Assembly: GCA_034190875.2 (NCBI GenBank)
Contig: CM067351.1
Span: 6,779,851 to 6,843,850 of the forward strand
Source of the DNA: Urechis unicinctus
Taxonomy: Eukaryota > Annelida > Polychaeta > Xenopneusta > Urechidae
Direction of reading: 5' to 3'
DNA length: 64,000 bases
Program-made: the position numbers and the translations under genes
The notes under the pieces: generated by a model
The model's input: only the letters and a program-made list of their open reading frames with translations
Database searches by the model: none
Told to the model about the DNA's origin: nothing
Part shown: piece after piece, positions 15,255 to 25,612 of the stretch
Numbering within the stretch: the first letter of the stretch is position 1
Layout of the letters: each line of letters opens with the position of its first letter

Positions 15255-16405
15255 GCACAGTAACAATAATTGGGTGATGCATTATGCATGAAGTAGTAAG
15301 TGTTTGATTAGATTAAGGAAATTGCAAGTTGTTTTGTAGATGACGTTAAGATACGGACGACCTTAAACCAGCCCGTATTCTAATACGTGCTGGAATCTAG
15401 CGCAAGTACCATGATATTTGACGCATTATAGCATTATAATATGTAGGATTGGATCCAAAGACGGATTTCACGTCCTCTTACCTTCATGCAAGGCTTTAGG
15501 ATGTGAATATAATGGTGCATCTGTTGCCTCTGTTCTCTGTTTAAAATAGACTATAGATTTGCTTATTCGCTGCTGACCAAACATTCCACGGTCAATATAG
15601 CCCGATTTTTATAAGGTCCTTACATTCCATTTAGAGCCAGCCAGTTTCACAGGCCGTACCTGGGTTTTGAATAGCAGCAGTAGTTCGCTAATTCTACACC
15701 CTACAATGTGGGCGGCTAACTGGTATGTCAGCGGCGGAGCGGTTTAATTGAACTGATGCTCAAATGTTCGATATGTATTGCACATCTTTGAGGTCATATT
15801 TATTTGCTCGCACCAGTTAATTGTTTGTACATGCTATTTACATAGTAGAATTATACGTACTACGCTTGTGTACCTAACATGACTAAAGGCTGAATTTGAC
15901 GATGACTGCGGAGGAATAATATACAATATCATTAGCGATAGCCATCCTCCTTTCGTTCTTGAACAAAAAACATGCTGCAATTTTTACGATCTGATTACAT
16001 GCTATATTCATTAGAGATGTCCAATAACATCGTGTATACATCCAAATGAATGTCCCACACAGAAAATATGTTCGTTTAATAAAAAGCTTATTGCCACATA
16101 TTGGACGTTTCATCAATTGCATATAGCCTGAAAGTGCATTGTGCATCACCATTACTGCGATCGTGTTGCTCTCTCATTAGCTTAGGAATTATTACAATTG
16201 CTGCTACTGGATATATTGCATTGGCGCGTATATAGCGACTCCACGGTTATAATCAGCACAGAGCGCCTCATTTTGTAGCATGGCAGCAAATGCAGATGAC
16301 GTAGATACCTTTCATAGAATATATTTCAGTATGCTCACGGGACACTTCTGTTTTTCCATGACTAGTTTTACGAAGCAAACCCGATAGTAATAACGTCATC
16401 GGGAT
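15255..16405 (+). repeat. Dispersed repeat family A, copy 2
   Basis: Partner of 400-1580 with ordered shared anchors. A gctgac..a..catt..acggt..aata block near 15570 also matches one near 730. Together the two copies define a repeat of about 1.1 kb with no visible open frame. Confidence 0.6.
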
Positions 16406-17061
16406 AACTGGAAAAGAAATTTATGCGTTTTTTTTGGTTTAAGCATTCGGTGTATCTGTACGACACCCAATTATTTGCGGACATACATAGCATGCGATGG
16501 CATGGAATTAACATGTTACCTAAAATCATAATGTGTGGAAACTTTTACTCTGCACAGACGGTGAATTAAATAATTCCTTGTAAATGTTACAGCTGCTGAT
16601 AATGTTTTTACTCCCGTAAGCAATGAAACAGATAAACCGGCTGATTGACTCAAAACTGTATCCAGTTTTGCACTCTCTAGAATGAATATCTTGCTGGTGG
16701 AATCATTGCTGATACATTGTTTTGCAGGCCAAAAAGACCAATAACTTACTAATCGCCAACTTGGCATGCGATGTGAGATATCTACCCTTAATCCTACTAA
16801 TTGAGTGGATTACAAATAATATACAAATATTAGGCCAATTGCTTTATTGCAAGATATAAGCAAATCAGTTGTGCTTAATTAAATAAAACCATCAACTGTA
16901 GTTAAATAATAAAGACACGATTGAATTTAAAACAGACGTGCGTTACCTCTTGCAGGTGACGCGATTAGGTCTGATTTAGAAATTAAAAAACTGAATGAAT
17001 TATTGGTTCAAGTGCATAATTCTTGTGGCGACAATGAGCAGCATGATAACATCTACACATT
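16406..17061. other. AT-rich intergenic sequence
   Basis: One 83-codon minus-strand open frame without recognisable content; nothing else seen. Confidence 0.45.
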
Positions 17062-17083
17062 ACATATATATATATATATATAT

Positions 17084-17126
<43 letters not shown>

Positions 17127-17444
17127 TATATAGATATATATATATATATATATATCTATATATAGATATATATTTATATTTATATATATATATATATATA
17201 TATCAATATCTCTATATATATCTCTCCTATCTATCATATATATATATACATATATATATGTATATGTATATATACATACGTCTCTTTCTGTATGTATATG
17301 TCTATATATATAAATATATAAATATATATATATATATATATCCTCTATATATATATATATATACATGTATATATATACATATATATATATACATATATAT
17401 ATATATCTATATATACATACATATATCTATCTCTATATATATAA

Positions 17445-17477
<33 letters not shown>

Positions 17478-17503
17478 TATCTCTATATTTATATATATAT
17501 ATC

Positions 17504-17534
<31 letters not shown>

Positions 17535-17554
17535 AGATCTCTATATATATATAT

Positions 17555-17589
<35 letters not shown>

Positions 17590-17591
17590 TA
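17062..17591. repeat. (TA)n / (GATA)n compound microsatellite
   Basis: About 530 bp of mostly alternating TA with interspersed TCTA and GATA units, ending in a clean (GATA)n run at about 17557-17588. The Tyr/Ile-rich open frames on both strands are artefacts of the repeat. Confidence 0.97.
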
Positions 17592-18600
17592 ATACACTTG
17601 AAAACACTGATAATTGGTTCAAATGTATTCAAATGTTTCTAAGCGCTTATTGTGCCATCTGTTTTGTCCCGAAAAATCACGCTGTAAAAAAAGCAACACA
17701 CACACAAAAAAGATAAATTTTCAACAAAACAATTAACCCATTACTATTCATATAGCTAGAATGTATCCAAACAAAGTAGAGGTAGGAATATTTGGCTGCG
17801 TTACAGTCCCTGCATGAAATCATATAACCTGCATTGATCTGAAACATTCAGCCAAGAGTTTGCGCACATCAGACGTTTAAAAACCATATGCATGAGCTGC
17901 AAACGGGATACAAAGCATTGTCAATATTGTAAATTACGATATATCGATTTAATGCAGGAAGGTAGTAATTGAGTTGCGCCTTTGCAAACATAAGCCAAAC
18001 ATCCTAATTGTTAAGTTGCCTCCCCCATCTTTGTATTTGCTATCTTTGTATTGGTCGCAATGGTTAGTTAATTTAAGCCGTGACATAACTATCTTAAGTG
18101 AGGTGTAACTGTTTGTATTGATTATAGTGTGGGAGAGTGTCAGCTTCAAGTGACAATGAACCTGCTTTCATTATCATACCTTGTTATGTAAGATTCAACT
18201 TGTTATTGCACATTTTTCTCGCCATACCAACATATCAATTATGGATGGAGCTACGGAGGAAAATAACCTTGTTGATTATAGTGTACAAGCACCAACATAG
18301 CAGTGAATGCAGCCTTATTTCATAAATGTAAGTTGATTTTATGCGACATATATTGCATATGCGATTATATTGCTTCATCATATGCATGAGACAAGTAGCA
18401 TGACAAGAGTTAGATGTAGGCCTCTTAATGATGTGTTATACCCTCTCACCACTCAATGACACCGTTTTAATTGGCGACGAGCGACATTGCCAATGCCAGC
18501 ATCCCTAAAATATAATGTAATGTTCTCTATACTGCCTCGTCTGTCTGATGATACTGGCTGATTCAATTCGTTGCTATGGCATTGCAAAGCTTGACTGTAC
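17592..18600. other. AT-rich sequence up to a scaffold gap
   Basis: No gene or repeat recognised. Confidence 0.45.
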
Positions 18601-18700
18601 NNNNNNNNNNNNNNNNNNNNNNNNNNNNNNNNNNNNNNNNNNNNNNNNNNNNNNNNNNNNNNNNNNNNNNNNNNNNNNNNNNNNNNNNNNNNNNNNNNNN
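18601..18700. other. Assembly gap, 100 N
   Basis: Exactly 100 N, the usual placeholder for a gap of unknown size. Order and orientation across it come from scaffolding only. Confidence 0.99.
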
Positions 18701-18825
18701 TCAGTATTCAGGGTGTAGATAAAGGAAAATAAAAAATATATTGGATGGATAGCTCCATCTGTTGCAATGAACTCAACAGATGCATATACCAAACTATTCA
18801 ATGGATTAACATAATTTACATAAGT

Positions 18826-18882
18826 GTATATATTTATAAATAAATAAATAAATATATATATAAATTTATATATATATATATA

Positions 18883-18953
<71 letters not shown>

Positions 18954-19154
18954 ATATATATATATATAGATAGATGGATCTTTTTAGATATATAGATATA
19001 TCTCTTCATATAAATCTCTCTATATATATATATAAATATCTATGTCTACATATCTATGCTTCTATATATATAGTATTTACAGTATATATACATCTCTATC
19101 TAGAGGGATATCTATCCTTATATATCTCTCTATATATGTATATCTCTCTGTATC

Positions 19155-19193
<39 letters not shown>

Positions 19194-19313
19194 AGATATA
19201 TCTATATATCTCTCTTATTATATCTCTCTAGATCTATCTATATATATCTATATCTATATCTCTCTATATATATATATCTCTCTATATATCTCTATATATA
19301 TATATATATATAT
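18826..19313. repeat. (TA)n and (CT)n compound microsatellite
   Basis: About 490 bp of TA repeats mixed with TCTC/TATC units, including a pure (CT)n run at about 19157-19189. Open frames across it are low-complexity artefacts. Confidence 0.97.
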
Positions 19314-19396
19314 CTGGTAACGTTTTGAAACAGAACCGCTCCCATATCTACTACTCACCCTTTGGCTGCTTAAACCAGATTTTTGCTCACCCTAAG

Positions 19397-19435
19397 GGCG
19401 CCTCGGTCCCGACCCATATACGGGACCGAGGCGCC
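19397..19435. other. Perfect 15-bp GC-rich hairpin
   Basis: Arms ggcgcctcggtcccg (19397-19411) and cgggaccgaggcgcc (19421-19435) are exact reverse complements around a 9-base loop (acccatata). An uninterrupted 15-bp, mostly G/C stem is out of character for this AT-rich region. It could be an RNA stem, a transposon or viral terminal hairpin, or a fold-back remnant. Confidence 0.85.
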
Positions 19436-20160
19436 AGTTATGTGACCATAGGCCAGGGTGTCTACGCCGTTCGCGGCTGTCCACTTGTTGTGGCTATATT
19501 CTCTTGATGGCTATGTGTAGTTGTAGAAACAAATCAAGGACGTTGTAGGGGGCCGAAATATAAACTTATCTTTATTCAGTTTAAGGTTCGTTTGATGACT
19601 GCGAAAGGTGTGCCTGAAGACTATTGAAAGGGGATACCAAGAGATGTTGCTTGTTTGAGGGCTGGCTCGGAACTGTCCAAGTTGGCGGGCAGCCACTGTG
19701 TAGTTAGGGTTGAGGCTTAAAGCCTTTAATTAGTTGACAAATGAGGGCACGCGTATCGCGTTGCTCATGGTATGAAGGTTGTAGGGTGTTTAGGAGATAG
19801 GGCTGTAAGGTTTTCTCTGCAGCAGCATATTTTAGATAAATGGTCCACGACATCTCCCTCTCATTCAAGGTGGATGAATATCCACGCACAAAAATACATA
19901 AAAAAAATAACTTGAACCATTGAAAAGTATTACTTAGTTTATCATAGCCAAACAAAATTTAGTTTAAATTGAAAATTAAATATTGAACAGAATATATACT
20001 TTTATGCGTTTGATTTTTGAAAAATTAAATAAGTTTGGCTATGACATGTTTAAAGTTGCGTTTACTGCAAAAATGTTATTAAGGGTGAAATGAAAAAGAC
20101 CACTTTTAGAAAATTTGGAAGGATAAATTAGACTTTTTTTTCTTTAGAAAATGGATGAGC

Positions 20161-20314
20161 AATGTGTCAGATTTTAAATTTGATAATGTATATATAAGAG
20201 TTAAAGAGTTGCCGCGAGCAGGTCACCCCACCCTACTCCAGTGGAGGTGGAGGTGAGTTATACCTGATAATGCTCCAGACCGGCTGAGAAGTGTACTCTC
20301 CTCACTGACACATT
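20161..20314 (+). other. Structured GC island behind a TATA-like box (candidate RNA gene)
   Basis: A 10-bp inverted pair (aatgtgtcag at 20161, ctgacacatt at 20305) encloses a TATA-like tatataag (20191-20198) followed by a G/C-rich segment. Within it, CAGGT-CACC-CCACC at about 20219-20232 can pair with GGTGG-AGGTG and ACCTG at about 20246-20266. A strong splice-donor consensus, AG|GTGAGT, lies at 20251-20258. This could be a small structured RNA or a first exon with its donor site. I find no match to tRNA, U-snRNA or hammerhead patterns, and no Sm-type site. Confidence 0.25.
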
Positions 20315-20599
20315 ATCGTATATATACATGATAAGTGGTGATTGATGATAAGATGATAAAACATGCAATATACATGACAATCGAATACATACAATGCGAC
20401 AGCTTATGGCGAAATAATAATGTCGATTACATAGTTTAGCAGAAACACGGAACTAAAACATAAGTGAGTTGTAGAGGAAGAATTCTAAGCTATTGACTGT
20501 AATGTAGGTCTAATGCTGTCCATTGATGACTTGGTTGCTAATGAGGATATGTTATCAGTCCAAGAAAATGCCGATGCTCTAGAGCGATAAGCAATTTAT

Positions 20600-21254
20600 A
20601 AGAAAACAAGTTGACTGGTAAGAGTGGACGCCAAAGTAGAAAGAACTGGTGCGATGATAGTCAAATTCACACTGGTCGATCTGGAACATGCGTGATGTGA
20701 GCCCTGGTTTGTGATCTGTGGGTGAATTCTGGGCGTCTTCACAAACGTGAGCAGACGCGTAGGTAACCTCTGTCCACCTACATGACCCGGCTTGACTGCC
20801 AACTACAGCACTGTATCGACTAACTGCGGCAGTGGTTATGTGAAGTAACCAAAACGCTGTTGCCGGCGTATCAGGCCCTGAGGGTCAAGATAGCCGCGGT
20901 AGCGTAGCGAGTAGGCGTGCTGCTTCCCGCGCGTCCAAGTCTGTCTGGAACGTGCATTTATGATGGACGGGTGTCTCCAACTGAATATAGGGCTTATCAA
21001 TGTGTACATCGCAACCCGATGACTGGAAACCCATATAGACAGACGGTAGTACCGGAAAAGCTTCATCCCATGGGTATGAGTCACAAACTGGGGGGACATC
21101 TCGTAGCCCGGAAGTGTTAGCCTGGAGATGACATATCGACACACTCACACATAAATGGATTAAGTAACCGGCAGGTTACATGTAACATTTAGAGAAATAC
21201 GGAGAAAATACTGGTTTTTTTTACATAAAGCTATGACAGTGGCGCTTTCCGCGT
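20600..21254 (-). pseudogene. Decayed coding-like stretch of unknown identity
   Basis: Long, mostly open minus-strand frames run through this G/C-richer stretch (21144-20836, 21148-20885 and 20802-20596). Another open segment without an ATG runs from about 20730 down to 20600. No domain is recognised. It lies directly downstream of the truncated polymerase, exactly where that gene's palm domain should be, but no palm motifs are present. It may be another element gene brought next to the polymerase by deletion or rearrangement. Confidence 0.3.
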
Positions 21255-22925
21255 ATAGGTTGTTAGCTTTATCGTGGCGGCGCGACACCATGCTAATGCC
21301 ACGGCGCAGACCCTGCTCAAACAACAGGTGCTTGTCATAGTCAGTGAGAAGCTCGAGTTCCATCTGTGCTTTTAAGAAGCGCATCTCATGAAAGGCCAGG
21401 ACTGGTATAGTGGTGAGCTGGATCTAAGCCATACTGCTTAAGACAGGTTTTGCGGAATATCTCAAACACATCGGCCAGGCCACGAGTATTACATCTGTGC
21501 GCAAATACAGGTCAAGATAGTCACCCATGTTCTTACAATCGAAGACGCTCTAGACATTCCGCGTAGAATCAGTCCGCAGCAAAAATCTCTAGCTCAGAGA
21601 GATTGTTGTAAAACTCTTATGTTGATGGGAGCGGGGCATTGAATTTATTCCAGCCATCCATAAACTCGTAGGGGTAGACCCCTTTATGCAGTAGCAGCCG
21701 GCGCTTAACTTCATCAGACTCATGCTTCGCGGTTACTCTACAGGCTTCTGGGTTGTTTGCAGATACTAACCTGTCAAGTGAGGCTAGTAGGAATTGGGCA
21801 CTATAAATACAGCGTAACTGCCCAATCGAAAGAGTAATGTACTTCTCCATAATGTTTGGGATACAGTTGATCTTCCCTACCACCTTTCCTATAGGTGGGA
21901 GTCATAACCCTGATGGTCATGGAATACTACAGGGACGACGGTTGTTTTAGGATTCAACCGCAGCTTTAGGCTGCATGCATTATTGGCCGCACCTCTATAC
22001 CTGCCTGTTATTTGGCAGTGATCGCGGACAGAGTCCCTATCCAGCTCTTTGTTGCATACATGACAATGGGTTGATGCCTTGTGCACTCTTGTGTCCTCTT
22101 GCGCCATGCGCATTGGGACAGGCCTTGATAAAACTGCTTTGATTTTGAGCTCTTCCTTCAGCAGGGCGAGCAAGAATTTCTCCACAGTGTTTCCTCCTCT
22201 ATACACCACAGGGGGTTCGGTCTGACCATTACAGCGAACAACCACATAACCTTAACCACATGGCTCATGTTCCTCTGTTTTGTGCGTGTTGCTCTTGGTA
22301 GGATCAAGCGCATAGCCAGGAAGTTTCACCGTAAGTGCCTCAAAGTCAGCGTAGATAATCTAAGGGGCAGCCGGCTGCTACCTACCAGTTCAGGAAGAAT
22401 AATATGTTCTTCCCTCCCTCAGGCATGTCCACTAGCACAACAGTCTGCCCTATTTTCCAAACATTCAGGCTTGTGCTCAGCGAGCAGTTTATAAGTGTTA
22501 TAATCAAGTAAACTTCGCTCATAGAAAAAATTGCGGTGTTCGTATTTACTCTGATCATACTATCCACCTCAACCAGCATGAGGGTTATACGTGGACCAGT
22601 CTGTTTGCTGATGCGGTGTACGATAGTGGCCTTCCCCTCTCAGCCAAAGACGTTCACGGCTAAGTTAACATGCTTTTCTTCCTTCTCAATCTGTGGTGTT
22701 GGATATTCTACGCCTTTACCTTCCAACAGGGTTAACAGCAACAGAATATTATAGTTTGATGGCCGATGTGGGTTCTTGGCAACCGGGTGCATAGCCGCAT
22801 GAAGAGACTATAGAAAGCAGTATGGATCGTTTGTGTTTTGTACGTTTATGATCGCCTTCTTAGACGCCAGTTTACTCGGCAGTGGTAAATAGGAGCCATC
22901 TTTCAATGGCTGGTAATTGGCAACT
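21255..22925 (-). pseudogene. Protein-primed family B DNA polymerase, N-terminal and exonuclease half
   Basis: Read on the minus strand across several frames. An N-terminal block (about 22922-22815, KKAIIN) is followed by NLAVNVFG near 22660-22637, a DMPEGGKN block near 22430, and the exonuclease I motif YADFEAL (22356-22333, D-x-E). Next come an EPCG..VVVR..YRGGN block (22260-22190), a zinc-binding CHVC..H..C module (about 22060-21966), the ExoII-like GYDSHL (about 21909-21892), and an ExoIII-like TDV..ADVFE split by a frameshift (about 21500-21463). The last block is LTDYDKHL..GISMVSRR (about 21366-21280). This is the DNA_pol_B_2 architecture common in Polinton-like elements and linear plasmids. 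Homology stops near 21260, so the palm with its polymerase motifs is absent. In-frame stops include a TAA at 22251-22253. The gene is certainly dead. Confidence 0.85.
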
Positions 22926-23358
22926 ATTCTATGCAAATCCATTTGTCTATAAGGATACATTTATGATACGTAAAAGACATCGACTTGGCAGCGAGCGGAT
23001 CTTGACCTGTTGATAGCGCCACAGGATTTCTATTTTTATGCAGGGGGAGATCCCCGCTCCGTGTCGCCAGTTGGGGAGCCAGTGTGAGACTGATGTGAAG
23101 CAATTTGTTTCTTTTGGTAAAGATACGTGTGGTTGACTTTGTCTAACCCACAATCCATACACAATCCAATGTTATTTCTTATAGCCTTCTGACAACCCGC
23201 ACAAAGAAGATTAACGACACCATGTTTTATCTTATATCTGTGTTATCAACATAACTGTTGCGTTCAGGGCCTGTTACAGGGGTGTTTCTTTCCGAGTAAT
23301 ATCCAAGGGCACTTATTTTCAAATAGTATCATTGTTATGTATATAGATATCTATTTGT
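22926..23358 (-). pseudogene. Decayed sequence upstream of the polymerase remnant
   Basis: A 71-codon minus-strand frame (23162-22947) and neighbouring broken frames lie directly upstream of the first recognisable polymerase block and share its composition. They are probably the extreme N-terminus or leader of the polymerase gene, but no diagnostic motif is visible. Confidence 0.35.
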
Positions 23359-23712
23359 TCAATTGAGAATACCGTCTGGCCCCTCTTTTACAAAGCCTAG
23401 GAGTGGTCCGTTTAACAAATAGTATAGTACAGGCTCACCAGATTTAGTGACAGAGCGCTCAATCTGGTAAACATTGAGTGACCAGACAGGGTCAGAGGCC
23501 CGACGCCGCTGGTCTTGCTCTGCCTCACCAGGCTGGAAAAGGTAGCAAAAGACAACACCAGGAGGACGCTTTTGCTCTTTGACCCCCAGGAGGCGCCCTG
23601 GTACAACTGATGAGGGCTTTTGCGCAACTCGTTTACACTCGCGTCCACTTGACTGCTTTGTATAAAACGTTGCTCCTAGAGAAGGCAAGAACGTTAATAA
23701 GTATACCCCCAA
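23359..23712 (-). pseudogene. Element gene of unknown function (R-P-P-G-V-V-F family)
   Basis: A minus-strand frame of about 117 codons without a clear ATG, so the start is uncertain or the gene is 5' broken. The central part has a conserved look: RPPGVVF, then PGEAEQDQRRR, DPVWSL..VY.IER and VLYYL..GP..GFVKE. The spacing of W, V-Y and Y-x-L..G recalls the small beta-barrel at the C-terminus of retroviral-type and Polinton integrases, but this is weak. The C-terminus is hydrophilic and there is no membrane segment. It overlaps the 3' end of the next upstream minus-strand gene in another frame, as expected for a compact viral gene block. Confidence 0.5.
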
Positions 23713-23935
23713 CTAGTAGCGTAATTAACATATCCTTTGTGACCATAGCTAGTGATACATCAGCAACAGCAATAGCCAGGTCACGTAGGGTTAAATAAAG
23801 ACGTGCCGCCTTACCACCCAGAGCCATCTTAGCAAGCTTGTCATAACCTGTTGATATACCGGAAGCAACTGCACAGTGGTACAGAGCGTTGATGAGCATT
23901 TTTCCATCAGTAATTGGTGTTGTCATCTTATTCAA
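23633..23935 (-). CDS. Small alpha-helical element protein, unknown function
   Basis: A minus-strand frame of about 100 codons. The first codon of the open frame is TTG and the likely start is the ATG at 23926-23924. The middle is rich in A, L, V and I (ARLYLTLRDLAIAVADVSLAM) and predicts one or two helices, possibly membrane-associated, with a second hydrophobic run (LITLLVGGILINVLAF) near the end. It sits between the coiled-coil/TM gene upstream (23940-24317) and the 23359-23712 gene. The final part overlaps the next gene and may be frameshifted readthrough, so the true C-terminus could be near 23680. Confidence 0.5.
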   Translation of the reverse strand: MNKMTTPITDGKMLINALYHCAVASGISTGYDKLAKMALGGKAARLYLTLRDLAIAVADVSLAMVTKDMLITLLVGGILINVLAFSRSNVLYKAVKWTRV

Positions 23936-23939
23936 TATA

Positions 23940-24317
23940 TTACGGATCCTTCAATTGTACTTCCTGAGGCCTTTGTAACACAACCTGTTTAAGGTGTAGT
24001 TTGCACCTGCACCAATACAATGCTAGTATAAACACACCAACGCCGCCGACAACCAAAGGCTGAGCCCATGCTGGCCAATCCCAATTTTCCGGAGGCTTGC
24101 TCGTAGATGTTGTTTCGACAGCTTCGTCTATGCTGTCATTAGGCGCGGCCTTAGCCTTGCGAAGCTCTCTTAGAAGCTTATTTTGATTGGATTTTTGAGC
24201 TGCTGCACTCTTTCATCCTAGCGCAACACTTTTGGCGTTTTTTGTAGGTTGCTCATTGATCACTGACGTTATCTCTACCTGTGTTGTCTCCCCTTGATTC
24301 ATGTTTGTATCTCCCAT
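23940..24317 (-). pseudogene. Small single-pass membrane protein with charged N-terminal half
   Basis: Starting at the ATG at 24317-24315 and ending at a TAA at 23940-23942, one minus-strand frame runs for 125 codons with a single TGA near 24216. The product would have a Q/E/N-rich N-terminus, a K/R/A-rich helical middle (KSNQNKLLRELRKAKA), a short P/W-rich linker (PPENWDWPAWAQ), and a transmembrane helix of about 18 residues (LVVGGVGVFILALYW). A short basic tail follows. No family name is recognised. It is head-to-tail with the other minus-strand genes, 4-16 bp before the next start, which suggests one transcription block. Confidence 0.6.
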
Positions 24318-24360
24318 GTTTACTTACTTAATTTGTTTGTCCAATTGACAGCTCATAGTA

Positions 24361-24448
24361 AGCACCTGTTATAGCGGAGCATAGCACATGTAATAGAGGA
24401 GTTAAGCACATGTTATAGCGGAGTTAAACACACACTTTAGCGCGCAAG
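24361..24448. repeat. 22-bp tandem repeat, four units
   Basis: Units such as agcacatgttatagcggagt (first 20 of 22 bases) start at 24361, 24383, 24405 and 24427; the last is degenerate. They sit exactly where the capsid gene lies in copy 2, between the minus-strand block and the plus-strand coiled-coil gene. Confidence 0.85.
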
Positions 24449-24483
24449 TGGTGTCTTCCTCTTCACCTGTCCAACACTTGACA

Positions 24484-25612
24484 CCGCAGAGGAGGAGCAT
24501 TGGTAGGACATAGGAATAGAGGATGGGGTAATGATTATCACGATGCATTAGCTGAAAAAGTCACATGCCAACCCTCGGCCGCGATTATACAAAGTTTGAA
24601 TTTCGTTGAGGAGAGTTACGTTTGAAGGACTACCCTGACCTAATTATTACCAGTTCTCGTACCAAAATACCGCTTTCACTTCAAACAATAGTTAGTAAAA
24701 GTAGGGGGCCTTAGGCCGTCCGTGATGGTTAGGGGTTCAATGAGTGGTCCTGACAAGCAGTGTCACAAAAGGCAGCAAAAGCCCTCCAAGGCATTAACCA
24801 AGCAGCTGCTAAAGCTGTATAGAATTTAGAAATGAGCGCTGTAACAGGTGGCGCGGAAGAAACAAGCTTCATAGAGGGCGTTCATAACGCTATAGAAGAC
24901 GTGGGTACACAGACAGCTGGTCGGACATTCCGAGAGCTTGTAGGGTAGGCAAACCCAGATTGGTGAGCTGGTCAACAACTAAGCTAAAATAACAGAGATA
25001 GAAAGGGATATAGACCAGCTGAAAGCTAAAATAGCAAGCTTGAAGGAGGATGGAGGGGTTATAGTCGAGCATAGAAATTCCAAGCAAATGAGCTAGCCGA
25101 GCTGCAGGACTTGCGGCGCGTCCGTGTTAAGGCTGCCTCTGAAAACCGTGAACGTCTGCAAACTCAAATTAACCGCATCAGGGAAACGATCAACAGACTT
25201 CTTAACGAGGACACAACGCTAGCTGAACGTGTACGCACCCTGTTCCGGGATAAGGGCATAACAATCGCCTCCATCTTCACTGCGATTGGATTGGCAATCT
25301 CGACCCTGGTAGTTGCTTTGAAGGGCAGAGGGAGCACTAGTCTAACCCCGGCACAAACGCCGACACCGGTCGATAAGTCTGGTGTACAGGAATGGATTAA
25401 AAAACCGCTGGACTCCTTGGCAAACGTCCTGAACGGCCAAGCCGGTAACGCAGCAGCTGCCCTGTCAGGAATAATTGGTTCATCGTATCAAGTCAGCTGC
25501 AAAAGTGGCTGGTTGGTTGGCAGAAACATGTATGGTCTGCAGCTGTGGTGGTTGGGGGAGTAATTCTCCTGATACTCCGAGACCTACTACGTAGCAAACC
25601 AAAGCACGGCTA
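24484..25612 (+). pseudogene. Coiled-coil membrane protein of the element, copy 1 version
   Basis: Homologous to 40052-41358 and 39009-37704. Similarity is clear from ATGATTAT..CGATGCATTAGCTG (about 24530) onward, and the first roughly 130 bp are rearranged or deleted. It has several stops (for example near 24820 and 24940) and frameshifts. The longest open piece (25111-25563) covers the end of the coiled coil (RIRETINRLL), the first hydrophobic segment and part of the A/G-rich C-terminal segment. The terminal stop codon used in copy 2 is changed here (CAC GGC TAC instead of CAC AGC TAA). Its 3' end overlaps the convergent gene at 25587, as in copy 2. Confidence 0.8.

Larger units (their letters stand above)
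19314..20599. other. Unassigned stretch with GC-rich patches, left of copy 1
   Basis: Base composition rises abruptly after the microsatellite (about 19320-19860), then returns to AT-rich. Two short minus-strand frames (19696-19511 and 19955-19704) lie here without a recognisable domain. The stretch contains the strong hairpin at 19397-19435 and the structured island at 20161-20314. It may be a decayed part of the viral element or an unrelated insertion; I cannot tell which. Confidence 0.35.

Noticed and set aside
16983..17464. Tyr/Ile-rich open frames in (TA)n tracts, here and at 18974-19320, 30632-30937 and 34940-35215
   Set aside because: Pure products of dinucleotide repeats; no coding signal.
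20219..20300. Hammerhead ribozyme, tRNA or U-snRNA at the 20.2-kb island
   Set aside because: No conserved hammerhead core, no A/B box pair and no Sm site could be found, so only a generic structured element is reported.
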